From contig JBGALP010000001.1 of the NCBI GenBank assembly GCA_044223805.1, positions 1-64,000 of the forward strand: 64,000 nt of DNA, given 5' to 3'. Source of the stretch: Agriterribacter sp044223805. Lineage in GTDB: Bacteria; Bacteroidota; Bacteroidia; Chitinophagales; Chitinophagaceae. Of this stretch, positions 1-8,044 are shown one piece after another. The position numbers were made by a program, and so were the translations under genes. How positions within the stretch are numbered: position 1 is the stretch's first letter; every line of letters starts with the position of its first letter. The notes below the pieces were generated by a model. That model saw only the letters and a list, made by a program, of their open reading frames with translations. It did no database searches and was not told the DNA's origin.

Positions 1-55
1 ATAAATCTGCTTCCGGGGGATTATATTTGCAGCCCTGAATACCTGATTTGGAACT

Positions 56-139
56 GCCCAGATGGCGAAATTGGTAGACGCACTGTGTTCAGGTCGCAGC
101 GTCCGCAAGGATGTGCTGGTTCGAATCCAGTTCTGGGCA
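56..139 (+). tRNA. tRNA-Leu (anticodon CAG)
   Basis: The acceptor arms GCCCAGA (56-62) and TCTGGGC (132-138) pair perfectly, followed by discriminator A139. The anticodon stem CTGTG/CGCAG closes the loop TTCAGGT, giving anticodon CAG, and a long variable arm plus GGTTCGAATCC T-arm are typical of a class II leucine tRNA. CCA is not encoded. The integrase gene starts 440 bp downstream, so the 3' half of this tRNA is the probable attachment site of the element. Confidence 0.96.
117..139 (+). other. Candidate attachment core (attL) in tRNA-Leu 3' end
   Basis: Tyrosine-recombinase elements often recombine in the T-arm and acceptor 3' end of a tRNA gene. The integrase, excisionase-like gene and arm-like repeats all lie directly downstream of this tRNA, so its 3' end is the natural crossover site. 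The matching direct repeat would sit at the other end of the element. I found no second copy before base 64000, so this is inference from position. Confidence 0.45.
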
Positions 140-153
140 CAATTTAAAGTATC

Positions 154-188
154 AAAAAGGTTATAAGTCATTGATTTATAACCTTTTT
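154..188 (+). terminator. Rho-independent terminator after tRNA-Leu
   Basis: A 13-bp inverted repeat (154-166 against 176-188) with a 9-nt loop contains GGTTATAA/TTATAACC and ends in a T run. It lies 15 bp past the tRNA. A-rich and T-rich arm ends would let it act in both directions. Confidence 0.75.
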
Positions 189-192
189 TGTT

Positions 193-273
193 TCTGTCAT
201 TTTTCGGCTTTGACCGTTTTTTGCCGCATACTCCCACCATTGTTGACAGAAAAATGACAGACCAAATGACAGA
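193..273. repeat. TGACAGA repeat cluster (candidate integrase/Xis arm sites)
   Basis: TGACAGA occurs three times in direct orientation at 244-250, 255-261 and 267-273, spaced 11 and 12 bp apart, which is about one helical turn. An inverted copy, TCTGTCA, lies at 193-199. The inverted copy and the middle direct copy are part of a perfect 12-bp inverted repeat (194-205 and 249-260). A further TGACAG is at 370-375. The region from 189 to 576 has no convincing gene; an open frame covering it has an improbable composition. Repeats of this kind between the tRNA and the integrase fit arm-type binding sites. Confidence 0.5.
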
Positions 274-576
274 CTTTCTTAACGGGAGATGCACCCTCAA
301 AACACGCTCTACAAGCACGCATCAGGACGCCTTTAAATGGCAGCTTTTACAACAGCTTTCCGGTAGCTATGACAGTCTTTTTATGACTGAAATGCAGTAT
401 CCATCTACTGTTCGCAAAACGGATGAAAAAAATTATTTGGCCGCATTCATCCGACGCTTACCGGTTCTTACCAGCCTCAAAAAAACGGAAAAAATCAGGA
501 GAACAAAGTGGCAGAAAATACCTGGCACGGTACGAAGGTTGACATTCTATTGTATCACCTTTAAAAATGTGCAGTT

Positions 577-1692
577 ATGAATTTCCTGAAGATACCGAAT
601 AAAAAAGGCGACAAGATTATTTTCTACCATGACTTTGGAAGAGGTAAAGGACAACGCCCCTCTACCGGGATATTTATTTATAAACGTCCCAAAGACATGA
701 TACAAAAGAACCACAATAAAGAGGCATCAGCACTGCTGGAGCTAAAGAAAAGCCAACTCATTATCGAAAGCCAGGCAGTTGGTACCGGCTTTATCCCCAA
801 GCATAAGCTTAAAACCAACTTTATTGATTATTTCGAGGAATACGTAAAGCTGAACAAAAGGGATGGAAACCGCCACCTGTCAAACAGCCTCACCCAGTTT
901 AAAGCCTTTGTCGAAAATGATTTTGTTTCCCCGGTGGACATTACGCATAACTATTGCAAGCGCTTTCGCCAATACCTCTTAGATAAATTTACAGGAGAAA
1001 CTCCTGCAAACTACTATGCAAGGTTTAAATGGGTAGTAACCGCTGCAACCAGTGATGGATATTTTAGGACAAATCCGAGCGAAAAAATCTCCGCCAAACC
1101 CAATCCAAGTGTCAACTTAAAAGACCATCTGGAAGTTGAAGAATATATTGAACTATTGAGAACCCCCTGCTTAAACCAGGAGGTACAGGACGCTTTTATT
1201 TTAAGCTGCTACACCGGGCTTAGATGGATTGATGTAAAAAGGCTTCGCTGGGAAGATATTAACGGGGTTGTGCTTACTACCCGGATCATTCAGAAGAAGA
1301 CCGGTCAGCCGGTTACGCTCACGCTGCATCCTATTGCACAGTCTATACTGAAGAGAAGAAGGGATATGCTAACCTATAAAGCTGATTATGACGAGGGGGA
1401 TGTAGTGTTTAACCTGCCTTCACAGGATGGATGTAATAAAGTTTTGGGACAATGGATCAGTTTTACCAATATTGGTAAGCATATCACATGGTCATGCGCA
1501 AGACTTAGTTTCTCCATTCTCTTAAAAGATAGAAATGTGGACGATGCCACTATTGCCTACCTGCTTGGCCATACAACCACCGAACAGGTACAGAGGACAT
1601 ATAGGCGACATCGCCCGAAAAACCAGGTCGAAACAATAAGCCACCTGCCAACACCAGATTTGCTACCTTATTTTTTGAATTTGGAAGAATGA
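577..1692 (+). CDS. Tyrosine recombinase / ICE integrase
   Basis: This 371-residue protein should catalyse integration and excision of the element. It has an N-terminal arm-binding region (about 1-75), a SAM-like core-binding domain (about 80-175) and a C-terminal catalytic domain. Visible catalytic positions are R216 (TGLRW), K240/K241 (IIQKKTG), R309 (SCARLSF), H332 (LLGHTT) and the nucleophile Y342 (RTYRRH). The histidine usually found three residues before the second arginine is serine here (S306). The ATG start follows an AT-rich leader without a Shine-Dalgarno sequence, as usual in Bacteroidota. It points away from the tRNA and converges with the excisionase-like gene, overlapping its end by 25 bp. 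Family assignment is firm; activity with serine at position 306 is not proven. Confidence 0.93.
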   Translation: MNFLKIPNKKGDKIIFYHDFGRGKGQRPSTGIFIYKRPKDMIQKNHNKEASALLELKKSQLIIESQAVGTGFIPKHKLKTNFIDYFEEYVKLNKRDGNRHLSNSLTQFKAFVENDFVSPVDITHNYCKRFRQYLLDKFTGETPANYYARFKWVVTAATSDGYFRTNPSEKISAKPNPSVNLKDHLEVEEYIELLRTPCLNQEVQDAFILSCYTGLRWIDVKRLRWEDINGVVLTTRIIQKKTGQPVTLTLHPIAQSILKRRRDMLTYKADYDEGDVVFNLPSQDGCNKVLGQWISFTNIGKHITWSCARLSFSILLKDRNVDDATIAYLLGHTTTEQVQRTYRRHRPKNQVETISHLPTPDLLPYFLNLEE

Positions 1693-1919
1693 TTTTTGGC
1701 AGCGTCAAGTAAAGGGGAAGGCGCCCCGGACATCATCCGGTCGAGGTCTTCCCTTTTATAATACCCGCTATCATTTTTAAAAACAAGAAACTCTTCGCAT
1801 CTTTTTGCCAACTGGGTCCTCTCTAAATTGCAGTAGATCTGTGCTTCTTCCGGTTTTAAAAAAGGCTTAAAACATAAAGCAACCGCCTTCATCACAATTC
1901 TCTCTTCACTCTGTGCCAT
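1668..1919 (-). CDS. Excisionase-like helix-turn-helix protein
   Basis: This 83-residue protein has the layout of a MerR/Xis-type DNA-binding domain: a first helix with LKPEEAQIYCNLERTQLAKRC, then a short hairpin ending in YYKREDLDRMM. That pattern (lxxeEaaxyL...gyyrkeDLdrml) is typical of excisionases and ICE helix-turn-helix proteins. It sits next to the integrase and converges with it, overlapping its 3' end by 25 bp. The likely role is bending att DNA to direct excision. A general transcription regulator is the alternative. The 215 bp upstream (1920-2134) hold no convincing gene. Confidence 0.7.
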   Translation of the reverse strand: MAQSEERIVMKAVALCFKPFLKPEEAQIYCNLERTQLAKRCEEFLVFKNDSGYYKREDLDRMMSGAPSPLLDAAKNHSSKFKK

Positions 1920-2134
1920 AATTGTAAATTGAAAAAATTATATAAAAATCCATTCGATAGTTAAGGCTGCATTTGAAAAAAGCAACCAGCCTGCTGTCGG
2001 TTTTGAATATCAAATATTGATGGATAATCCATACCGGCTTCAACATGGATAATGTAAAACTCAAATGTTCATCATAACAACTAGGTGTCACAATAAAAAT
2101 CGCAATATGGTTACCTCTTGTTTTCATCGTATTC

Positions 2135-2437
2135 TTATGTCACACCAGTTCTTTCTATAAAATAAATCTTACTCCCTCTCATACGATTAAACGACGGTTC
2201 GTATCTTATGTACCCATAGTCGCTCAAATCTTTCACACATTTGTGATACGTTATAGCTGCAGATATTTTTGCGAGCTGCATAATCTCATGACTAAATACC
2301 TGGATTGGATTTGCAAATCCATTTTCAATACGGTACTGTAATAAAGCTGCGTAAATACCAATATGGGTAATACTGATACGTGCATCAGATTTAATCGCAT
2401 CAAAAAATGCCGACAAATGAATTAATCTATCCATCAT
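2135..2437 (-). CDS. Winged-helix DNA-binding protein of Bacteroidota ICEs
   Basis: The 100-residue protein reads as a compact winged helix: an N-terminal helix (LIHLSAFFDAIKSDARIS), a THIGIYAALLQY helix, a recognition region SHEIMQLAKISAAITYHKCVKDLSDYGYI and a C-terminal wing with RMRGSKIYF. Proteins of this shape are recurrent in Bacteroidota conjugative elements, where their function is mostly unassigned; the fold suggests a transcription regulator or replication-initiator-like protein. It starts with ATGATG and lies 11 bp downstream of the DUF3945-like gene at 2449, on the same strand, so it may be cotranscribed with it. Confidence 0.65.
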   Translation of the reverse strand: MMDRLIHLSAFFDAIKSDARISITHIGIYAALLQYRIENGFANPIQVFSHEIMQLAKISAAITYHKCVKDLSDYGYIRYEPSFNRMRGSKIYFIERTGVT

Positions 2438-2448
2438 TACCCTTTTGA

Positions 2449-3501
2449 CTATCCTATCTTCATACCATTCTTTTTCGCCTGGTGTTGCTGCTGCTGTTCA
2501 TTCACCTTATGCGCCACTTTCATACTATCCATTGTCTTATTGCCTAATGCTGAATGAAGCGTTATCTTCCGGGAATGCTCATCATAAATATTTACTGATT
2601 TGAACTGTGGGTTGGCCTCAATATAAAACCGCTGTTCTTTACCATCCTTCACAAAACTTACCGAAACACGGCTGCCGTTTTTTAATTCTGATTGCAGCTT
2701 ATCTGTTTCGCTTTTATTCAACAATTCTTTCAAAGGAAGCTGTTGTAATGCCTTTTCAAGATTGTAACCGTAATCAGCATGAAACTGCTTGATGCGGAAG
2801 TTTCCTTGCTGGTCTTTATCGTTAAAATCAAGCTGCATCCATGTGCCACCGTTATGAACACACCGCCCGGCCAAAAGATTATATGCTTCTGTCGTATTTA
2901 CCCGCTGCTCATCATTCATCCTGAAATATTGTTGCCTCTTTTCATCAGGCTTCGATTCGTTATAAAGGGTCGTTTTATATCCATCAAACTGGTATACGCC
3001 AGACTGGTCTTTTACGAATGATAAGTGATGGTCTAATCTTTCCTTGTCATTGAGGTAGTAAGAAACGGGAATGGAAAATTGTTGATGCCCCTGCTTCATT
3101 TCCTCGTTAATTTTTGCAGACATATCAGCAAAGCCGGCACGCTGCACCTGTTGGTGCAGGGCCTGGCTGTTGTCTTCTGCTTTCCTGTTATCTTTCCTTA
3201 TGGTAATTTGCTCCCTGACAGGCGCAACCAATAACCTGCGTAACAGTCTTACCAGCAGGTTTGGATAAAGCTGCTTCTCCATACGGTTACGCTCCTGGCG
3301 AAGTACCCTGAGCGCAAACCGCTCGTCCGGGTTCTGCGTGCCTTTATATTTTGCTGCAATACGGTCGTAGTAATGCAGTTTTTCTTTAAGCAGCGCTCTA
3401 TTGCTCGAAAGGCTGAAAGAAAAGAGTTTGCTAAACCGATCCTCTCTTGAACGCCATTGCCCCAGCTCTGCTTCCACTCTGTTGACAAGACTGTTATTCA
3501 T
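2449..3501 (-). CDS. DUF3945-like ICE protein, copy 1
   Basis: This 350-residue soluble protein has a basic, helical N-terminal region (about 1-105) and a C-terminal half resembling DUF3945-type domains of Bacteroidota conjugative elements. The most recognisable segment is YIEANPQFKSVNIYDE near residue 305, which recurs almost exactly in the next gene. Another shared block is the aromatic, Gln-rich stretch around MQLDFNDKDQQGNFRIKQFH (about 230-250). No catalytic motif is visible. It lies 47 bp downstream of copy 2, same strand. The function is unknown; the position beside the transfer operon suggests a role in establishment or transfer. Confidence 0.6.
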   Translation of the reverse strand: MNNSLVNRVEAELGQWRSREDRFSKLFSFSLSSNRALLKEKLHYYDRIAAKYKGTQNPDERFALRVLRQERNRMEKQLYPNLLVRLLRRLLVAPVREQITIRKDNRKAEDNSQALHQQVQRAGFADMSAKINEEMKQGHQQFSIPVSYYLNDKERLDHHLSFVKDQSGVYQFDGYKTTLYNESKPDEKRQQYFRMNDEQRVNTTEAYNLLAGRCVHNGGTWMQLDFNDKDQQGNFRIKQFHADYGYNLEKALQQLPLKELLNKSETDKLQSELKNGSRVSVSFVKDGKEQRFYIEANPQFKSVNIYDEHSRKITLHSALGNKTMDSMKVAHKVNEQQQQHQAKKNGMKIG

Positions 3502-3548
3502 AATCCCATTTTTACTTATGACAAATAGATTTTCATCTTACCGGTTGA

Positions 3549-4709
3549 TCACTGGCTGACACCTTGTTTCTTTTTCCTCCTGTTAGATGCCTTCGGTATT
3601 TCAGGGCCATCATCTTCAGCGGGCGCCTGCTTTTCTTTCTTGTTGTCTTGCTTAGCCGACTGGCTTTCACCTTCAGATTGTTCCTCTTTTTTTGACTGCC
3701 GCTTATCCAACCTTTGCATGTTGGCATCATAGATGTTGATTGTTTTGAACTGAGGATTAGCCTCGATGTATTGTTTCTGCTCCGTGCCGTTATTCTGAAA
3801 GGTGGCAGACTGCCTGTTTCCTTTTTTTAATGAATCCATCAGGTTGGACTTGTATTCTTCGTTGCCCAGTTCTTTAATCGGATGTTTGGACAAAACCGCT
3901 TCCAGGTCATATCCATAATTCTGATGATAATGTTTCAGCTTGAAGTTGCCGTTGTTATCACTTTGCTTAAAGTCCATTTGTACCCAGGCGTTGTACACTT
4001 GCCCTTCCTTATCGGTAAGGTCTTTGTTCACAGATCGTCCTTCCATCAGGTTGTAGGCTTCCTTCATAGTGATGTTATTGCCTTTATTGATATAGAAGGT
4101 TTGCTCCATTGGCTCCTGGCTATTTTCTTTTTGCGTACTAACCTGGTAGGAATTGAAGAAATACATATCGCTTTGTTTCGATTGACTGAAATTCAGCGTT
4201 GCGTTTACGGTATCATTACCGTACTTCGTTTCGTAAGCCAACTTAAACTCCGGCTTTCCCTCTTCAATTTTCTGTTTCAGGTCGTTCTCCAATCCTTCAC
4301 CGAAGCCGGTGTATTTTACCTGGTCACGCAGGTATTCAAAATTTTTCTGGTTCATAATTGTAGAATTTTGTTTGTTATTTAATTGTTCTGATACTAACCG
4401 TTCATAACGCTTGGATGTCATCATGCCTATATCAACGATACCATCCTTTTCTATCAGCAGCGTTTTATCAGTAAGGGCTTCTGTCATTGCCCGGTATGCA
4501 CATCTTATCGCGAGGTATTCGTACCTGTCCACATCGGTTGACATTTCATAGCAGAACTCCTGCACATTGTAATGATCGGAGAATGTAAAAAGTTCCTCCT
4601 TGCGGACAGGTAATGAATCGTTCAGGAAAGCAATAAACTCTTCACCTTCCCATCGTTTGTTTACCAGGTATTCAAGCATGTCATTATAGTCTTCCTTCCT
4701 GATTTGCAT
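3549..4709 (-). CDS. DUF3945-like ICE protein, copy 2, with N-terminal extension
   Basis: The 386-residue frame has two parts. Residues 1-118 form a small acidic helical domain. From residue 119 (MNQKNFEYLRDQ) begins what looks like an independent DUF3945-like protein with the sequence YIEANPQFKTINIYDA near residue 325, paralogous to the gene at 2449. The DNA before codon 119 (complement of about 4356-4380) is an A/T-rich stretch like a typical Bacteroidota leader, so translation may also start internally at 4355, giving a protein of about 268 residues. The C-terminus is a low-complexity Lys/Glu/Gln-rich tail (about 340-386). The function is unknown. Confidence 0.6.
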   Translation of the reverse strand: MQIRKEDYNDMLEYLVNKRWEGEEFIAFLNDSLPVRKEELFTFSDHYNVQEFCYEMSTDVDRYEYLAIRCAYRAMTEALTDKTLLIEKDGIVDIGMMTSKRYERLVSEQLNNKQNSTIMNQKNFEYLRDQVKYTGFGEGLENDLKQKIEEGKPEFKLAYETKYGNDTVNATLNFSQSKQSDMYFFNSYQVSTQKENSQEPMEQTFYINKGNNITMKEAYNLMEGRSVNKDLTDKEGQVYNAWVQMDFKQSDNNGNFKLKHYHQNYGYDLEAVLSKHPIKELGNEEYKSNLMDSLKKGNRQSATFQNNGTEQKQYIEANPQFKTINIYDANMQRLDKRQSKKEEQSEGESQSAKQDNKKEKQAPAEDDGPEIPKASNRRKKKQGVSQ

Positions 4710-4744
4710 AAAATATTTTTACTAATTCGCTGTTTACCCAAAGG

Positions 4745-5569
4745 CTATTCAACCGGAACCACCTTTATAATTTTCTTATTCTTCACACGAAGCTCCAGGT
4801 GCCTGCCTCCATTCTTTTCCATGAGCTGCACGGCGAGATACTTCTTATCAGGAATAGTAAATTTTGGAACGACAAAAACAATGGTATTATCAGTGTACCC
4901 AATTACTTTATTTCCGTTACCATGTATTAATGCAGGTGTGATTTCTATTTCCTGGGTGGCGGTTCTTTTTGATTTCTTTTGGTCACGTATATACAGGCGC
5001 AACTGGTCAATATCATAGTTGATATTGGTTTTGTTATCAATATTGAACCGCAATAGCATAATGTCATCCTGAATGAACACACCATTCAATTGAAAACAGA
5101 TGCCCGCTTTCTTTTCTCTTACACCTCTTATCTTTTCTTTTGCTTCCGCAGCCAGCGTTGCATAATGCTCCATTTGCTCCTGGTTGACACCCTCGGAAGA
5201 AAAAGCAATCGTGTTCGGTTTTTTCTCTCCGGCTAAGGAAAGGTTAAGCACCGAAGGCTGCTCGGCATAATCAACTAAAAATGAAACTAACTTTCCATCC
5301 CCTGTAATGATGCTGATATTGGTTTGAGAAAAATTTTCTTTACCGGCTTTTACCTGTAAAATATTCTCCACGCCCTTTGCCTTTTGCGCCAGCACGTCCC
5401 GGCTGCCAATATCCACGCTGACAATAGCATAAGGGAATATGATATTGGTTGTTTTTGAAAATGCTACCGAAATATGATACGGCTCTATTGTGTTTGTTTG
5501 CGCCTGTACCTTGAAAATTGTCATAAACAGGAAAATTCCTGTTGCCATTACTACACTGATCTTTTTCAT
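4745..5569 (-). CDS. traN: Conjugative transposon protein TraN (DUF4138-like)
   Basis: TraN of Bacteroidota ICEs is a periplasmic or outer-membrane-associated part of the mating apparatus, in the VirB9-like position. The 274 residues begin with a signal peptide (MKKISVVMATGIFLFMTIFK, cleavage near VQAQ) followed by a beta-rich domain. Family-like features are the opening IEPYHISVAFSKTTNIIFPYAI and the closing LELRVKNKKIIKVV. It is the last recognised tra gene of the minus-strand operon, 29 bp after traM. No membrane span follows the signal. Identification rests on sequence pattern and gene order together. Confidence 0.88.
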   Translation of the reverse strand: MKKISVVMATGIFLFMTIFKVQAQTNTIEPYHISVAFSKTTNIIFPYAIVSVDIGSRDVLAQKAKGVENILQVKAGKENFSQTNISIITGDGKLVSFLVDYAEQPSVLNLSLAGEKKPNTIAFSSEGVNQEQMEHYATLAAEAKEKIRGVREKKAGICFQLNGVFIQDDIMLLRFNIDNKTNINYDIDQLRLYIRDQKKSKRTATQEIEITPALIHGNGNKVIGYTDNTIVFVVPKFTIPDKKYLAVQLMEKNGGRHLELRVKNKKIIKVVPVE

Positions 5570-5598
5570 CTTTTGGAATTTTTTAATGATTGAAATAT

Positions 5599-6906
5599 TT
5601 AGTTCGATTGTTTTTGCTTTTCGTCACGTAAGAGCACCTGGTATCCTGCCTTTACTGTTACTTTTATCAACTTTACTTTTTTACTTAATAAAGTCTTTGC
5701 AGCTTCAATGCCTGCACTGGCTGCCTGTGCTCCCCATGACTGGTCAAGTGAAGTCAAACCGATGGTTTGCATCGAGCGGTCGGCAGACTGTTTTGCAACG
5801 TCCCTGGTAATGGCGCCGGGAATATAGATGCCATTTAATCCATCCATATCATATACTGATAGTTCAACAGGAAACAGCGAGTTATTATACCGGATGCTAC
5901 CTATTTTGATATTCAGCCTTTCACCTTCAAGTGAGGCAATACCGTAGAGAAAGTTATCCTTTGGGATGTGCACGCCGTTGATAAATACATCATTCAACAG
6001 GCGCAATTTCACCGTGGAGCCATCCACAATAGTCTGCGTTTCGTGAACAATCGCCTGTATAGCATTTTGCGAATCGCTGGTAGCAGCGGTATTTGAAAAA
6101 GAATAGAACCCGTTTGTCTGTCGGTCTGGCGTATGACTGTTGTCAAGCAATGTAACACTGTTATCCTCTTTTTTGGATGATACAGCGAATACCTGCCCCT
6201 TTTTTGACCGGGATGTTTGTTTTAATTTTTCCTGCACAAGTTCCGGGTGCTGCACATCAAGCAGCTTATCCAACATTCCATTCAACTGCTTCATTTCTGC
6301 ATCATCACCTGTGGGCTGGTTCATGGTGTTCATCATTTGTTCCAGCCTGTCAACGTCAGATGAATTAACTGTTCCACTACCATTACCCCTGTTTGATGAA
6401 CGTTGATACATATCATAGTTATCATATTGGGGTGAAGAAGAAACCGGTTTATTCATTTCTCTATCCAGTTCTGCGAGCTTACTATAAATCTTATCCGTAT
6501 TCGGATCATTACCTGGCCCGCTACCATAGAGAGATGTATTCAACCCTCTTTTTTCAAAAGGGTTTTGGTTGCCATCATGCAGGCCAAACATATTAGGATT
6601 GGTATCTGCCAGGGCCATGCTCCTATAATTCGGGTCATTTTTTATCAGTTCCTGGAATTTTATAGAATCAAGCTGCGCCTGGTCATAGTAGCTCATCTTA
6701 TCCATCTGCTTATCGTCCTTTAGGTTTGCATCCGGCAGGTTGATATTGAACCCTTTTTTCGCCTCTGTCTGTGCCGCCGCTTTTTCAACTTTACCACCGC
6801 CAAGCGCCCAAAACATCATCGTCATAAAGGGTAGGGCGAGCAACGGAAGTATCAATAAGAATTTCCGTTGCCTGATCATTTTTGGAGTTTTTACTTGCTT
6901 TTCCAT
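5599..6906 (-). CDS. traM: Conjugative transposon protein TraM
   Basis: TraM is the VirB10-like scaffold of the Bacteroidota transfer machine, anchored in the inner membrane and reaching across the periplasm. The 435-residue protein has a short cytoplasmic N-terminus, one membrane span (about 14-36, FLLILPLLALPFMTMMFWAL), a long Asn/Asp/Ser-rich linker and a compact C-terminal domain beginning near residue 285 (IQAIVHETQTIVDGSTVKLRLL). This C-terminal domain with ING(V)xIPKxxxLYG is typical of TraM. It is 2 bp downstream of the gene at 6909, consistent with translational coupling. Confidence 0.9.
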   Translation of the reverse strand: MEKQVKTPKMIRQRKFLLILPLLALPFMTMMFWALGGGKVEKAAAQTEAKKGFNINLPDANLKDDKQMDKMSYYDQAQLDSIKFQELIKNDPNYRSMALADTNPNMFGLHDGNQNPFEKRGLNTSLYGSGPGNDPNTDKIYSKLAELDREMNKPVSSSPQYDNYDMYQRSSNRGNGSGTVNSSDVDRLEQMMNTMNQPTGDDAEMKQLNGMLDKLLDVQHPELVQEKLKQTSRSKKGQVFAVSSKKEDNSVTLLDNSHTPDRQTNGFYSFSNTAATSDSQNAIQAIVHETQTIVDGSTVKLRLLNDVFINGVHIPKDNFLYGIASLEGERLNIKIGSIRYNNSLFPVELSVYDMDGLNGIYIPGAITRDVAKQSADRSMQTIGLTSLDQSWGAQAASAGIEAAKTLLSKKVKLIKVTVKAGYQVLLRDEKQKQSN

Positions 6907-6908
6907 TT

Positions 6909-7391
6909 CTATTTTTGATTTAATTGTTGATAATACTTTTCGATAAACCGCACACTGTCCATTAGTCCCGGACGGTGCTTTGTGATACTGTCGTACAGAT
7001 TTTTCCCGGAAGGGCTTCGTGCAAGGCTATCCATATACATCCTGAAGTTTTTGATGCGATTGTATTCTGCCTCTGCTACCCCCACAGCCTGTTTATTTAC
7101 TTCTCCTGTTTCAGTTAAATGCTTCGGTTTTTTAATAGGTGTAACGAAAAATGGCGCATTCCCATTAGCGTTAAGGGTACTTACAACGACATAAATATTG
7201 TATGCACTGACAAATAACACGAACAGTGCAAGCAGCATAATCCATGTACGCTTTGAGAAATTCTCTGTGCGTTTCATCATCCAATTTGCCCAGCCACCTT
7301 GCGCACGTTTATAACCTGCCGATACTGCTTTTGAAAGCGCATTTGATTTTGAAACGGGATCGTTTTGTTTTCTTTTAGAAAATAGCTTCAT
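6909..7391 (-). CDS. Single-span transfer protein in TraL position
   Basis: The 160-residue protein has a basic N-terminus rich in Lys/Ser (1-45), one membrane span (about 50-70, WIMLLALFVLFVSAYNIYVV) and a mostly helical periplasmic tail ending in FIEKYYQQLNQK. It lies between traK and traM, where CTnDOT-type elements have traL, and is longer than the roughly 100 residues I expect of TraL. The gene is tightly packed (11 bp after traK, 2 bp before traM). Direct homology to TraL is not certain. Confidence 0.7.
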   Translation of the reverse strand: MKLFSKRKQNDPVSKSNALSKAVSAGYKRAQGGWANWMMKRTENFSKRTWIMLLALFVLFVSAYNIYVVVSTLNANGNAPFFVTPIKKPKHLTETGEVNKQAVGVAEAEYNRIKNFRMYMDSLARSPSGKNLYDSITKHRPGLMDSVRFIEKYYQQLNQK

Positions 7392-7402
7392 GATTTTTCA
7401 TT

Positions 7403-8026
7403 TTATTGATGCCTGCTGGTTGTTTTTAAATCCCTGTTGTCAATCGTATTCCATCGCTCAATGAGAAAGCCGTGCGGGTTATTATCGCTTCGTGATACAT
7501 TTCTCAAACCTCCTTCAGTGACTAAGCTCCGGGTGGTAATACTGGTGGGACGTGTAATGTTTTGTGTAGCATAGCACCGGAATTTGTAAGGATATTCATT
7601 GATGTCTACGGCTACGCTATCCACTACAATGGTCTGGTTGACGTTGCCGGAGATAAGTCCAGCGTAATAGCCGTTTTCCTTCAGATCATCATATACACGT
7701 TTGGCGCTACCGTCTGCCAGGTATAATGCTTTGGTGATACCCGCTGTAATAGCTTTATCATCCGGGTCGAGTGTAAAGAAGAGCGTATGGAATGTCTTTA
7801 CATGATCCCGTGCCTCAACCGGTATATTGTCTTTTCTTTCGGAAGAATAGGCTTCGAGTGCTTTTCCGTTAGCGAGAATGTATATCCTGCTTTGCATCTG
7901 CGATACCAGGCTGGAACTCTTGTACAGGGCATAACAACTGATGAGTACACAGCCTGCAATAATCAGCATGGTAAAACCTCTTACATGCCGGAATGCCGTA
8001 TCAATATTTTTCATCTTTTTAAACAT
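7403..8026 (-). CDS. traK: Conjugative transposon protein TraK (VirB8-like)
   Basis: TraK is a bitopic inner-membrane protein that nucleates the transfer channel, equivalent in topology to VirB8. The 207 residues show the family features: N-terminal FRHVRGFTMLIIAGCVLISCYALYKS span (about 12-35), IYILANGKALEA (about 48-60), the RDHVKTFHTLFFTLDPDD block (about 72-90) and a C-terminal beta domain with INEYPYKFRCYATQNITR. It ends in a short basic tail. The gene is 18 bp downstream of traJ. Confidence 0.92.
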   Translation of the reverse strand: MFKKMKNIDTAFRHVRGFTMLIIAGCVLISCYALYKSSSLVSQMQSRIYILANGKALEAYSSERKDNIPVEARDHVKTFHTLFFTLDPDDKAITAGITKALYLADGSAKRVYDDLKENGYYAGLISGNVNQTIVVDSVAVDINEYPYKFRCYATQNITRPTSITTRSLVTEGGLRNVSRSDNNPHGFLIERWNTIDNRDLKTTSRHQ

Positions 8027-8044
8027 ATCCGTCCATTTATATTT

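Noticed and set aside
188..580. 130-codon open frame between the tRNA terminator and the integrase
   Set aside because: The product has an improbable composition with no domain, it starts in the terminator, and the region is better explained by repeats acting as att sites.
1906..2127. 73-codon minus-strand frame between the excisionase-like and winged-helix genes
   Set aside because: No recognisable motif and it overlaps the excisionase-like start; most likely a chance frame in an AT-rich gap.
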